From an uncultured Clostridia bacterium (GTDB lineage: Bacteria; Bacillota; Clostridia; TANB77; CAG-508): a stretch of 8,670 bases of DNA. Positions 1-3,863 of the stretch are shown here, in pieces. Where the stretch lies: contig CANRGU010000053.1 in the NCBI GenBank assembly GCA_947630255.1, forward strand, positions 1 to 8,670. Direction: 5' to 3'. Within the stretch, counting starts at the first letter, position 1. Each line of letters starts with the position of its first letter. The notes under the pieces were generated by a model that saw only the letters and a program-made list of their open reading frames with translations, searched no databases and was not told the DNA's origin. A program made the position numbers and the translations under genes.

Positions 1-295
1 CTATTCTTATTCTTCCTTTATCTAAATCAATATATCTTGAAAATACATTTTCTGCATTACTCATAGTTTCTATACTGTTTTTTATGTATTCATACAAATT
101 TTCCCCTTCATCTGTAAGTTCTACTCCCTTATGCTTTCTATAAAATAGAGGTAGTCCTAATGTATTTTCTAATTTTTTTATTGACTGTGTTATGGCTGGC
201 TGTGATATATTCATCATTTTTGCTGCTTGTGATATATTTTTATATTTTGCCACCTCATAAAATACTTTATATAATTCTAAGTTTATATCCAACAT
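1..295 (-). CDS. LysR-type transcriptional regulator, N-terminal part (cut by left edge)
   Basis: About 98 codons are visible before the window ends; the effector-binding domain and stop codon lie outside. The protein begins MLDINLELYKVFYEVAKYKN and continues with ISQAAKMMNISQPAITQSIK, then LGLPLFYRKHKGVELTDEG, the classic winged helix-turn-helix of LysR regulators (about residues 1-60) followed by the start of the linker helix. I chose the ATG at 295 because GGAG (302-305) lies 6 nt upstream of it; the in-frame ATG at 301 touches that motif and is unlikely to be used. LysR proteins usually act as tetramers and regulate a divergent neighbour. Here the divergent gene (567-1043) looks foreign, so its real target cannot be named. 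The family call is very sure; the regulon is unknown. Confidence 0.95.
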   Translation of the reverse strand, partial: MLDINLELYKVFYEVAKYKNISQAAKMMNISQPAITQSIKKLENTLGLPLFYRKHKGVELTDEGENLYEYIKNSIETMSNAENVFSRYIDLDKGRIRI

Positions 296-316
296 TATCA
301 TCTCCAATGTATTTAT

Positions 317-345
317 ATTATATCATATTTATTTATATTTTAAAA
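317..345 (-). promoter_or_regulatory. Probable sigma-A promoter of the LysR-type gene
   Basis: On the minus strand a perfect TATAAT (317-322) is preceded by TGA, an extended -10, and lies 17 nt from a weak -35 TTTTAA (340-345). It ends about 20 nt before the LysR start codon. The -35 is poor, which fits an activator-dependent or autoregulated promoter. The region is very AT-rich, so the exact element is not certain. Confidence 0.5.
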
Positions 346-407
346 GTATATTATAATATTTACTTATAGATATTAATTTATTTATAAAACAACGACTTTA
401 TAATTAT

Positions 408-436
408 TTGATGTTTTATGTAAATCATGCTATAAT
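408..436 (+). promoter_or_regulatory. Sigma-A promoter for the gene at 567
   Basis: TTGATG (408-413), a 17-nt spacer and TATAAT (431-436) with an extended -10 TGC just before it. Transcription would begin near 443, giving an untranslated leader of about 124 nt. The -10 region, ATGCTATAATATAATTAC at 427-444, matches the promoter of the small RNA at 2372-2389 in 16 of 18 positions. Confidence 0.75.
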
Positions 437-442
437 ATAATT

Positions 443-566
443 ACTTATATTTTATGTAGTGTTTTCAAAAAACTTTTTGAATTCAGAAACAAGACGAATT
501 GTTTTGTAATTGAATAGAGAAGCTTTTTGAGAATGCTGCAAATTTTTAAAAACGGAGATTGCAACA
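443..566 (+). promoter_or_regulatory. Structured 5' leader of the gene at 567
   Basis: This is the untranslated stretch between the promoter at 408-436 and the ATG at 567. It can form a hairpin at 464-481 (TTCAAAAA against TTTTTGAA) and a second at 487-504 (AAACAA, loop GACGAA, TTGTTT). Neither is followed by a U tract, so they are not terminators. The block around TTGAATTCAGAA (478-489) and TTGTTTTG (499-506) recurs in the small RNA at 2406-2432 with AAACAAAT/ATTTGTTT stems. The ribosome-binding site is GGAG at 554-557, 9 nt from the ATG. A regulatory role is inferred from structure only. Confidence 0.4.
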
Positions 567-1043
567 ATGGGAAAATTTATAGGTATTTGCGCTAACGGAG
601 CAAGGGTTTTTGACCGGAATGATGGTCACAACGATGTTCATCCGGTTGATGAATCTCTTTTGCGAGAGGCACTTTTGCAGATTTCTCCTTGTGAGAACTT
701 TGTAAAAGAATTAGTAAGCTTTGATCGGATTATAGGCAAAACAACTTGTGTTACTGTTGATGGAACAGATACAGTTGTTAAAGCTTTCCGAAAAGGCCGA
801 AAAGGTCCTACTCCTATGGTACTTAATCGGACACCAATGGACTGCAACAGTCTTGTAGTTATCCTTAAGAAAATCGGAGACGATGAGTACATATTGATAA
901 CTACATTCGTTGGGCAAATGTCCGAAAGAGAGCCTTGGGATCCGGCCATTGTCCCTGGTTCCTTGGAGCAGCAAAAGGCTGAAGCTTTTTGGTCGACTCA
1001 TGCTCTTATCTACGATGAGAGTATAATTGTCCAAATTGCTTAA
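567..1043 (+). CDS. Solitary protein of unknown function, possibly of BECR/RelE-like toxin type
   Basis: The product is 158 aa, soluble, with no signal peptide or membrane segment. The second half (about residues 60-150) has alternating strands and the pattern SLVVILKKI, YILITTFVG, EPWDP, then FWSTHALIYDE. From memory this resembles a widely scattered family of small hypothetical proteins with an ITxxxG...EPWDP...FW..HAL signature, and it is compatible with the compact beta-sheet RNase fold of RelE-like toxins. I could not search for it, so the function stays unassigned. No immunity or antitoxin gene is adjacent. The gene has its own promoter and terminator. Its codon use differs from its neighbours: visibly higher GC, three CGG arginine codons (residues 17, 54, 88) and CGA codons (about residues 75 and 78), where core genes in this window avoid CGG. 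I infer horizontal transfer. The start is supported by GGAG 9 nt upstream. Confidence 0.85.
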   Translation: MGKFIGICANGARVFDRNDGHNDVHPVDESLLREALLQISPCENFVKELVSFDRIIGKTTCVTVDGTDTVVKAFRKGRKGPTPMVLNRTPMDCNSLVVILKKIGDDEYILITTFVGQMSEREPWDPAIVPGSLEQQKAEAFWSTHALIYDESIIVQIA

Positions 1044-1073
1044 GGAGTACTTTTAGTGCTCCTTCTCTTTTTT
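1042..1073 (+). terminator. Intrinsic terminator of the gene at 567
   Basis: Starting within the stop codon, AAGGAGTAC (1042-1050) pairs with GTGCTCCTT (1056-1064) as a 9-bp stem with one G-U pair and a TTTTA loop, followed by CTCTTTTTT (1065-1073). It closes the 567 gene as a one-gene transcript. Confidence 0.85.
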
Positions 1074-1075
1074 AT

Positions 1076-1104
1076 TTGAAAAATTTATTAATTTATGATA
1101 TATT
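1076..1104 (+). promoter_or_regulatory. Sigma-A promoter of the acyl-ACP thioesterase gene
   Basis: TTGAAA (1076-1081), 17-nt spacer, TATATT (1099-1104) preceded by TGA as an extended -10. Transcription would start near 1111, leaving a leader of only about 20 nt carrying the AAGGAG ribosome-binding site (1119-1124). Confidence 0.65.
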
Positions 1105-1129
1105 TTAAGTTTAGAAAGAAGGAGTTAGA

Positions 1130-1867
1130 ATGGATGTATTTACGAAAAAATTTGAAATTACATTTGCAGATATTAACAATAATAATCAATTAAGTGATAG
1201 AGGTCTTTTAAGATTAATGCAAGAAATTGCAGGTATTCATAGTAGCACAGTTGGTTATGGTCTTAATGATGCACCTAAAACTCATCTTGGATGGGTAATT
1301 TTGAATTGGAAATTAAGAATTTTTTCACGTCCCAAATGGAATACAGTTCTTACTATAAATACCTGGAGTAGAAAAATAACACCTTTATTTGCATATAGAG
1401 ATTTTGAAATATATGATGATAAAAATCATTTAGTTGCTATTGCTACTTCAAAATGGCTTTTATTTGATGTGTATAAGGAATCTCTTTGTAAGATTACTCC
1501 TGATATAAAAGAAAAATTTCCTAATGCTAATAAATCTGCTTTTGATGATGAATTTAATGAAAAACTAAAAGAACCTGAAAAATCTAATTTTATATATGAG
1601 TATAAAATTAGGGAAAGGGATATTGATACAAATCATCATGTAAATAATATTAATTATTTAGATTACGCGTATGAAGCTATTCCTAAAGATATACTTTATA
1701 GTTTGAATTTTACAGATATTGAAATAATGTATAAACATGAAGCCAAAATTGGAGATATTATATCAGTATTTTATTGTCAAACTGATGAAAATGAACATGT
1801 GGTTACTATAAAAGATGAGGAAAGAAAAAACCTTCATGCTATTATAAAATTAAAACAAGGAGAATGA
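1130..1867 (+). CDS. Acyl-ACP thioesterase (FatA/FatB-like, double hotdog)
   Basis: The protein is 245 aa, the usual size for bacterial acyl-[acyl carrier protein] thioesterases, which hydrolyse acyl-ACP in the cytoplasm and release free fatty acid. The first hotdog repeat (about 1-130) has the family opening FEITFADINNNNQLSDRGLL and a HLGWVILNWKLRI segment; the second (about 150-240) carries RERDIDTNHHVNNINYLDY. By comparison with plant FatB, Asp166, Asn168 and His170 match the catalytic Asp-Asn-His set, and Glu204 matches the conserved glutamate. The next residue is Ala205 where plant enzymes have cysteine, which I understand to be common in bacteria. AAGGAG lies 5 nt before the ATG. The gene stands alone between its own promoter and a convergent gene, with no fatty-acid synthesis genes beside it. 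Substrate chain length cannot be predicted. Confidence 0.92.
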   Translation: MDVFTKKFEITFADINNNNQLSDRGLLRLMQEIAGIHSSTVGYGLNDAPKTHLGWVILNWKLRIFSRPKWNTVLTINTWSRKITPLFAYRDFEIYDDKNHLVAIATSKWLLFDVYKESLCKITPDIKEKFPNANKSAFDDEFNEKLKEPEKSNFIYEYKIRERDIDTNHHVNNINYLDYAYEAIPKDILYSLNFTDIEIMYKHEAKIGDIISVFYCQTDENEHVVTIKDEERKNLHAIIKLKQGE

Positions 1868-1879
1868 ATCTCCTTGTTT
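1853..1879 (-). terminator. Hairpin between convergent genes, terminator mainly for the minus strand
   Basis: AAACAAGGAGA (1853-1863) and TCTCCTTGTTT (1869-1879) form a perfect 11-bp stem with a 5-nt loop. On the minus strand the stem is followed by TTTTAATTTTA, so it should end the 1888-2223 transcript. On the plus strand it overlaps the thioesterase stop codon (1865-1867) but is followed by GAGAGTG with no U tract, so it would be a weak terminator in that direction. Confidence 0.7.
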
Positions 1880-1887
1880 GAGAGTGA

Positions 1888-2223
1888 TTATCTTAAATGG
1901 ATTACATATTTGTATGGAGTATATTTAACACTGTGCTCATCTAGTACCTTCTTTTCATCCATTGACAGTTTCCTAACCATTCTTGGAACACCTCTTTTAA
2001 ATGCATAATGAATATCCTTTAATATAGATGATTGTTGTCTTATATTTTGGAAAGATCTCGTTGTTATACTGTATATAACTGGTGTTGTTCTGAATCCCAA
2101 GGTATTTTCAACGTAGTTTTTTTGCTCGTGATTTAATTTCCAACATGGATTAGACTTATTTTTCCGTTTTTTATCAAGCAATTGATTCTTTAATTTGGAC
2201 ATTTTATAAAGTTTGTTATTCAT
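1888..2223 (-). CDS. Small basic protein of unknown function
   Basis: The product is 111 aa and strongly basic, with a lysine/arginine-rich start (KMSKLKNQLLDKKRKNKSN), a middle containing NPCWKLNHEQ and TTPVIYSITTRSFQNIRQQ, and an end with GVPRMVRKLSMDEKKVLDEH followed by a YTPYKYVIHL strand. No membrane segment, signal peptide or recognised domain is visible. The charge would suit nucleic-acid binding, but that is inference. GGAG lies 9 nt before the ATG at 2223, favouring this start over the internal ATG at residue 8. The gene contains one CGG arginine codon (residue 20), a codon absent from intact core genes here, which hints at an accessory origin. It has its own promoter overlapping palindromes (2249-2300) and diverges from the small RNA at 2388, so it could regulate that intergenic region. 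I do not recognise the family. Confidence 0.8.
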   Translation of the reverse strand: MNNKLYKMSKLKNQLLDKKRKNKSNPCWKLNHEQKNYVENTLGFRTTPVIYSITTRSFQNIRQQSSILKDIHYAFKRGVPRMVRKLSMDEKKVLDEHSVKYTPYKYVIHLR

Positions 2224-2248
2224 GCCTAATCACTCCTCACAAAAAATT

Positions 2249-2265
2249 TCATAACGAAGTTATGA
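2249..2265. repeat. Palindrome at the predicted transcription start of the 111-aa gene
   Basis: TCATAAC-GAA-GTTATGA is a perfect 7-bp inverted repeat. It lies just downstream of the minus-strand -10 element (2272-2277), near the expected +1. It could be a repressor operator or a small hairpin at the mRNA 5' end. Confidence 0.55.
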
Positions 2266-2271
2266 TATATA

Positions 2272-2300
2272 ATTTTACCATAATTTTAAAATTATGTAAA
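2272..2300 (-). promoter_or_regulatory. Probable promoter of the 111-aa gene with a palindrome in its spacer
   Basis: On the minus strand TTTACA (2295-2300), a 17-nt spacer and TAAAAT (2272-2277). The 18-bp perfect palindrome CATAATTTTAAAATTATG (2279-2296) fills the spacer, a usual place for an operator, although its AT-only core could arise by chance. Confidence 0.5.
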
Positions 2301-2348
2301 TATACGTGTTAGAATTTGCTATGCTTTTGTTCATACAAAGTTTCAAAA

Positions 2349-2381
2349 TCATTTGACAAATGAGAACAACTATGCTATTAT
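2349..2381 (+). promoter_or_regulatory. Consensus promoter of the small RNA, with a palindromic operator-like site on the -35
   Basis: TTGACA (2353-2358), 17-nt spacer and TATTAT (2376-2381) with an extended -10 TGC (2373-2375): a strong sigma-A promoter. The -35 lies inside the perfect palindrome TCATTTG-A-CAAATGA (2349-2363), so a repressor bound there would block the polymerase. No protein-coding gene follows on the plus strand; transcription should start near 2388 and end at the terminator 2433-2471. Confidence 0.8.
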
Positions 2382-2407
2382 ATATTTACAATAAACAAAT
2401 TGTCTTG

Positions 2408-2431
2408 AATTCGGAAGATGTTATTTGTTTT
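2408..2431 (+). repeat. Direct repeat, copy in the small RNA
   Basis: It matches 2619-2642 at a constant offset of 211 nt: AATTCGGAA, two mismatches, TGT, one T/C, ATTTGTTT, one T/C. Both T/C differences keep G-U pairing between the two RNAs. Confidence 0.8.
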
Positions 2432-2432
2432 G

Positions 2433-2471
2433 AGTATGTGTAACCGTAAACAATACACATACTATTTTTTT
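2433..2471 (+). terminator. Intrinsic terminator of the small RNA
   Basis: AGTATGTGTA (2433-2442) pairs perfectly with TACACATACT (2454-2463), a 10-bp stem with an 11-nt loop ACCGTAAACAA, followed by A and seven T (2465-2471). The loop sequence CCGTAAA (2444-2450) recurs at 2494-2500 in the loop of the facing terminator. Confidence 0.9.
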
Positions 2472-2476
2472 ATTCT

Positions 2477-2510
2477 AAAAAAACAAGATAGCCCCGTAAA
2501 GACTACCTTG
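2477..2510 (-). terminator. Intrinsic terminator of the 38-codon gene
   Basis: On the minus strand CAAGGTAG (2503-2510) pairs with CTATCTTG (2484-2491) with one G-T wobble. The loop region TCTTTACGGGG can close further by wobble pairs, and seven T follow (2477-2483). It lies back to back with the small-RNA terminator, about 6 bp apart. Its loop contains TTTACGG, complementary to the other terminator loop. Confidence 0.9.
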
Positions 2511-2520
2511 CTTTGACATT
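2496..2520 (-). repeat. Imperfect direct repeat, downstream copy
   Basis: GTAAAGACTACCTT (2496-2509) and TGACATT (2514-2520) recur at 2664-2677 and 2680-2686, so the 38-codon gene is flanked by near-identical 23-25-nt repeats. This copy forms part of the terminator stem; the other forms part of the leader hairpins. Confidence 0.75.
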
Positions 2521-2635
2521 ATGTATTGCTACATTTGTCATTTGCTTTGTCCTGTTGTTCCTTTGCTTTCATAGCTTGCTCTTTTTCTTTCAAAAGCATT
2601 TCTACTAATCGCAAAATCAATTCGGAATTTGTCAT
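2519..2635 (-). CDS. 38-aa charged helical peptide, candidate target or toxin of an antisense-regulated module
   Basis: The peptide starts MTNSELILRLVEMLLKEKEQ and ends with KANDKCSNT. Residues 4-16 form a hydrophobic, amphipathic helix; the rest is a highly charged Lys/Glu/Gln helix. The frame is open upstream to a TTG at 2734, but I chose the ATG at 2635 because a strong AAAGGGGG ribosome-binding site (about 2645-2652) lies 9 nt upstream and the predicted promoter (2702-2730) gives a transcript start near 2695. The mRNA has two leader hairpins and its own terminator. The small RNA at 2388-2471 is complementary to the region around the ATG. This layout is that of par/fst-type toxin-antitoxin loci, yet the peptide lacks the membrane-spanning character of Fst and I do not recognise its family. 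It may be a toxin or another small antisense-controlled peptide. Confidence 0.75.
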   Translation of the reverse strand: MTNSELILRLVEMLLKEKEQAMKAKEQQDKANDKCSNT

Positions 2636-2642
2636 TTGTTTC
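2619..2642 (-). repeat. Direct repeat, copy spanning the start codon of the 38-codon gene
   Basis: This is the partner of 2408-2431. Read on the minus strand it holds the last 7 nt before the ATG (2635) and the first codons (Met-Thr-Asn-Ser-Glu-Leu). The part AAACAAAT includes the first two bases of the start codon. Confidence 0.8.
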
Positions 2643-2654
2643 TTCCCCCTTTCC

Positions 2655-2694
2655 GTCTTTAAAGTAAAGACTACCTTTATGACATTGAAAAGGT
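2655..2694 (-). promoter_or_regulatory. Two tandem hairpins in the 5' leader of the 38-codon gene
   Basis: On the minus strand ACCTTT/AAAGGT (2689-2694 with 2673-2678) is followed at once by GTCTTTA-CTT-TAAAGAC (2665-2671 with 2655-2661), ending just upstream of the ribosome-binding site. The predicted transcript starts near 2695, so the mRNA would begin with this structure. Structured 5' ends that stabilise or mask the message are common in type I toxin mRNAs; the role here is inferred. Confidence 0.5.
2664..2686 (-). repeat. Imperfect direct repeat, upstream copy in the leader
   Basis: This copy lies in the 5' leader of the 38-codon gene and shares 20-21 positions with 2496-2520. The two copies could compete for pairing partners within the mRNA or mark a past duplication. 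Confidence 0.75.
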
Positions 2695-2701
2695 TGTTAA
2701 T

Positions 2702-2730
2702 ATGATACAACATTTGTTCGTATATTTCAA
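2702..2730 (-). promoter_or_regulatory. Sigma-A promoter of the 38-codon gene
   Basis: On the minus strand TTGAAA (2725-2730), 17-nt spacer, TATCAT (2702-2707). Expected start near 2695, about 60 nt before the ATG. Confidence 0.65.
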
Positions 2731-2737
2731 GCAAACA

Positions 2738-2823
2738 TTATAAAAAATTTACATATTTTTCTAATTCCACTTTTAAATAAGTATTCCCCCTCTCATATTT
2801 TGTAGTTACTCTAATATTAGCAT
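2738..2823 (-). pseudogene. Frame-broken mini-gene remnant
   Basis: A strong ribosome-binding site GGAGG (2832-2836) sits 8 nt before an ATG (2821-2823), but this frame gives only MLILE and a stop. Shifted by one base, the same stretch reads NIRVTTKYERGNTYLKVELE followed by KYVNFL and a stop at 2738, a sequence with convincing protein character (two alternating strands, charged ends). One missing base after the ATG (ATG-GCT becoming ATGCT) would restore a 28-aa product starting MANIRVTTKY. It may be the decayed start of a larger gene. The family is not recognised. Confidence 0.45.
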
Positions 2824-2847
2824 AATAAAAACCTCCAATATTTACAA

Positions 2848-2870
2848 GTTAACACTTTTGAAATGTTAAC
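2848..2870. repeat. 23-bp interrupted palindrome
   Basis: GTTAACA and TGTTAAC (7-bp arms, 2848-2854 and 2864-2870) around a 9-nt centre with further partial symmetry. It lies 11 nt upstream of the ribosome-binding site of the broken mini-gene and 60 nt downstream of the spo0A stop. An operator is as likely as a weak RNA hairpin; no T tract follows on the minus strand. Confidence 0.5.
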
Positions 2871-2930
2871 CAATAAATATTAAAGGTTTATTGCTTTATG
2901 CATTGTATATAAGCATTGGAATGGCTTGGC

Positions 2931-3749
2931 TTATGCAGTTTTAAGTTCTAGTCTTAATTTGTCTGCAATCATTGCTATAAATTCGCTATTTGTTGGTTTT
3001 CCTTTTGATGCTGAAATTGTATAACCAAATATTCTTTCTACTGCTTGTTGCTCTCCTCTTGCCCATGCAACTTCTATTGCATGACGAATTGCTCTTTCAA
3101 CTCTTGATGGCGTTGTTTTAAATTTTACTGCTATATCTGGATATAATTGTTTCGTTATTTGATTTATAATATCTATATCATTTATAACCATCATAATGGC
3201 TTCCCTTAAATATTGATATCCTTTTATATGAGCTGGAACTCCTAATTCGTGAATTACATTAGTTACTAATGCTTCTAAATTTTCTTCATCTTTTTTATTC
3301 TTTTCAGAAATTTCTATATATGGAGCTTTTATTTCTCTATTTGCAATCGATCCTTGTGAAGACTGAGGCTTAAAGTACCTTATATCTCTAATTCTTTTTA
3401 TTAATAATTCAATGTCAAATGGCTTTACAACATAATATTCTGCTCCTAGGTTAATTGCTTGTTGTGTAATCTTTGCTTGTCCTACTGCTGATAACATTAT
3501 ACATAATGGTTTTTTATTCATTTTTGCCACTGAAATTTTTTCTAATACACCAAGACCGTCTAAATATGGCATTATTACATCTAATAATACAACATCTGGC
3601 TCAGTATTCATTATCATATCGCATGCTTCTTTTCCGTCTTTAGCAATGCCTATAACCTCCATATCTTCTTCCCTTTCTAAATAACTAACTAATGTTCTTG
3701 CAAAATCTGGATTATCATCTGCAATTAAAACTGTAATTCTTTCTTTCAA
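2931..3749 (-). CDS. spo0A: Spo0A, master response regulator of sporulation
   Basis: The protein is 272 aa, the normal length for clostridial Spo0A. The receiver domain (about 5-125) has the acidic pocket Asp11-Asp12, the phosphorylation site Asp57 in VVLLDVIMPYLDG, Ser87 in the switch position and Lys109 in VVKPFD. The C-terminal DNA-binding domain (about 155-272) has the Spo0A signature VPAHIKGYQYLREAI and the recognition-helix stretch TTPSRVERAIRHAIEVAWAR. When phosphorylated it binds 0A boxes and switches cells to sporulation and stationary-phase metabolism. I place the start at the TTG at 3749: a strong AGGGGG ribosome-binding site lies about 7 nt upstream and the product begins KERITVLIADDNPD like other Spo0As. 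A longer in-frame start at 3794 lies inside the promoter region and is rejected. spoIVB, often just upstream in Firmicutes, is not there; yigZ is. Confidence 0.97.
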   Translation of the reverse strand: MKERITVLIADDNPDFARTLVSYLEREEDMEVIGIAKDGKEACDMIMNTEPDVVLLDVIMPYLDGLGVLEKISVAKMNKKPLCIMLSAVGQAKITQQAINLGAEYYVVKPFDIELLIKRIRDIRYFKPQSSQGSIANREIKAPYIEISEKNKKDEENLEALVTNVIHELGVPAHIKGYQYLREAIMMVINDIDIINQITKQLYPDIAVKFKTTPSRVERAIRHAIEVAWARGEQQAVERIFGYTISASKGKPTNSEFIAMIADKLRLELKTA

Positions 3750-3794
3750 GTTTATTCCCCCTAAAAATATATTTGTAAATTTTTTACAATTCAA

Positions 3795-3823
3795 ATTATA
3801 ATATTATTTACTAAATATTGCAA
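3795..3823 (-). promoter_or_regulatory. Sigma-A promoter of spo0A
   Basis: On the minus strand TTGCAA (3818-3823), 17-nt spacer and a perfect TATAAT (3795-3800), with expected start near 3788 and a leader of about 40 nt. I could not find a convincing sigma-H promoter or a clean 0A box nearby. Confidence 0.8.
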
Positions 3824-3863
3824 TAGATTTTTGGAAATTTTTTCTAATTTTTCTCGAAATCAT

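Larger units (their letters stand above)
2388..2471 (+). ncRNA. Candidate antisense small RNA (about 85 nt) facing the 38-codon gene
   Basis: The stretch runs from a consensus promoter to an intrinsic terminator and contains no plausible reading frame. It can fold into two hairpins: AAACAAAT (2393-2400) with ATTTGTTT (2423-2430), enclosing TCTT/AAGA (2403-2406, 2415-2418), and then the terminator stem. Positions 2408-2431 are a direct repeat of 2619-2642, the start-codon region of the 38-codon minus-strand gene: AATTCGGAA, TGT and ATTTGTTT are identical and in register, 20 of 24 positions. Because that gene is read from the other strand, the RNA is complementary to its translation start (22 of 24 pairs counting two G-U). 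Its terminator loop also contains CCGTAAA, complementary to TTTACGG in the terminator loop of the facing mRNA. This matches the layout of the pAD1 par (fst) antitoxin RNA II. The RNA's existence and role are inferred. Confidence 0.7.

Noticed and set aside
296..301. Alternative LysR start at ATG 301
   Set aside because: It abuts the GGAG motif with no spacing; the ATG at 295 has proper 6-nt spacing.
160..369. Plus-strand open frame with a hydrophobic 69-aa product
   Set aside because: It is antisense to the LysR gene; its hydrophobic look comes from AT-rich antisense codons, and it has no ribosome-binding site.
638..1034. Two minus-strand open frames opposite the 567 gene
   Set aside because: Both are shadows of a plus-strand gene that has a clear promoter, ribosome-binding site and terminator.
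2249..2265. Resemblance of ATAACTTCGT to a loxP arm
   Set aside because: Only about 10 bases match, with no second arm or 8-bp spacer; it is better read as a simple palindrome near a promoter.
2636..2734. N-terminal extension of the 38-codon gene from a TTG at 2734
   Set aside because: The TTG lies upstream of the predicted transcription start, within the promoter's spacer and -35 region, and lacks a ribosome-binding site, while the ATG at 2635 has a strong one.
2908..2936. ATAAGC/GCTTAT hairpin overlapping the spo0A stop codon as a terminator
   Set aside because: The stem is short with a 14-nt loop, and no T tract follows on the minus strand.
3750..3794. Longer Spo0A starting at a TTG at 3794
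   Set aside because: It would overlap the -10 element, adds 15 residues unlike any Spo0A, and has no ribosome-binding site, unlike the TTG at 3749.
3850..3858. Possible 0A box (TTCTCGAA) upstream of spo0A
   Set aside because: It differs from the TGTCGAA core at a key position and lies far upstream of the promoter.
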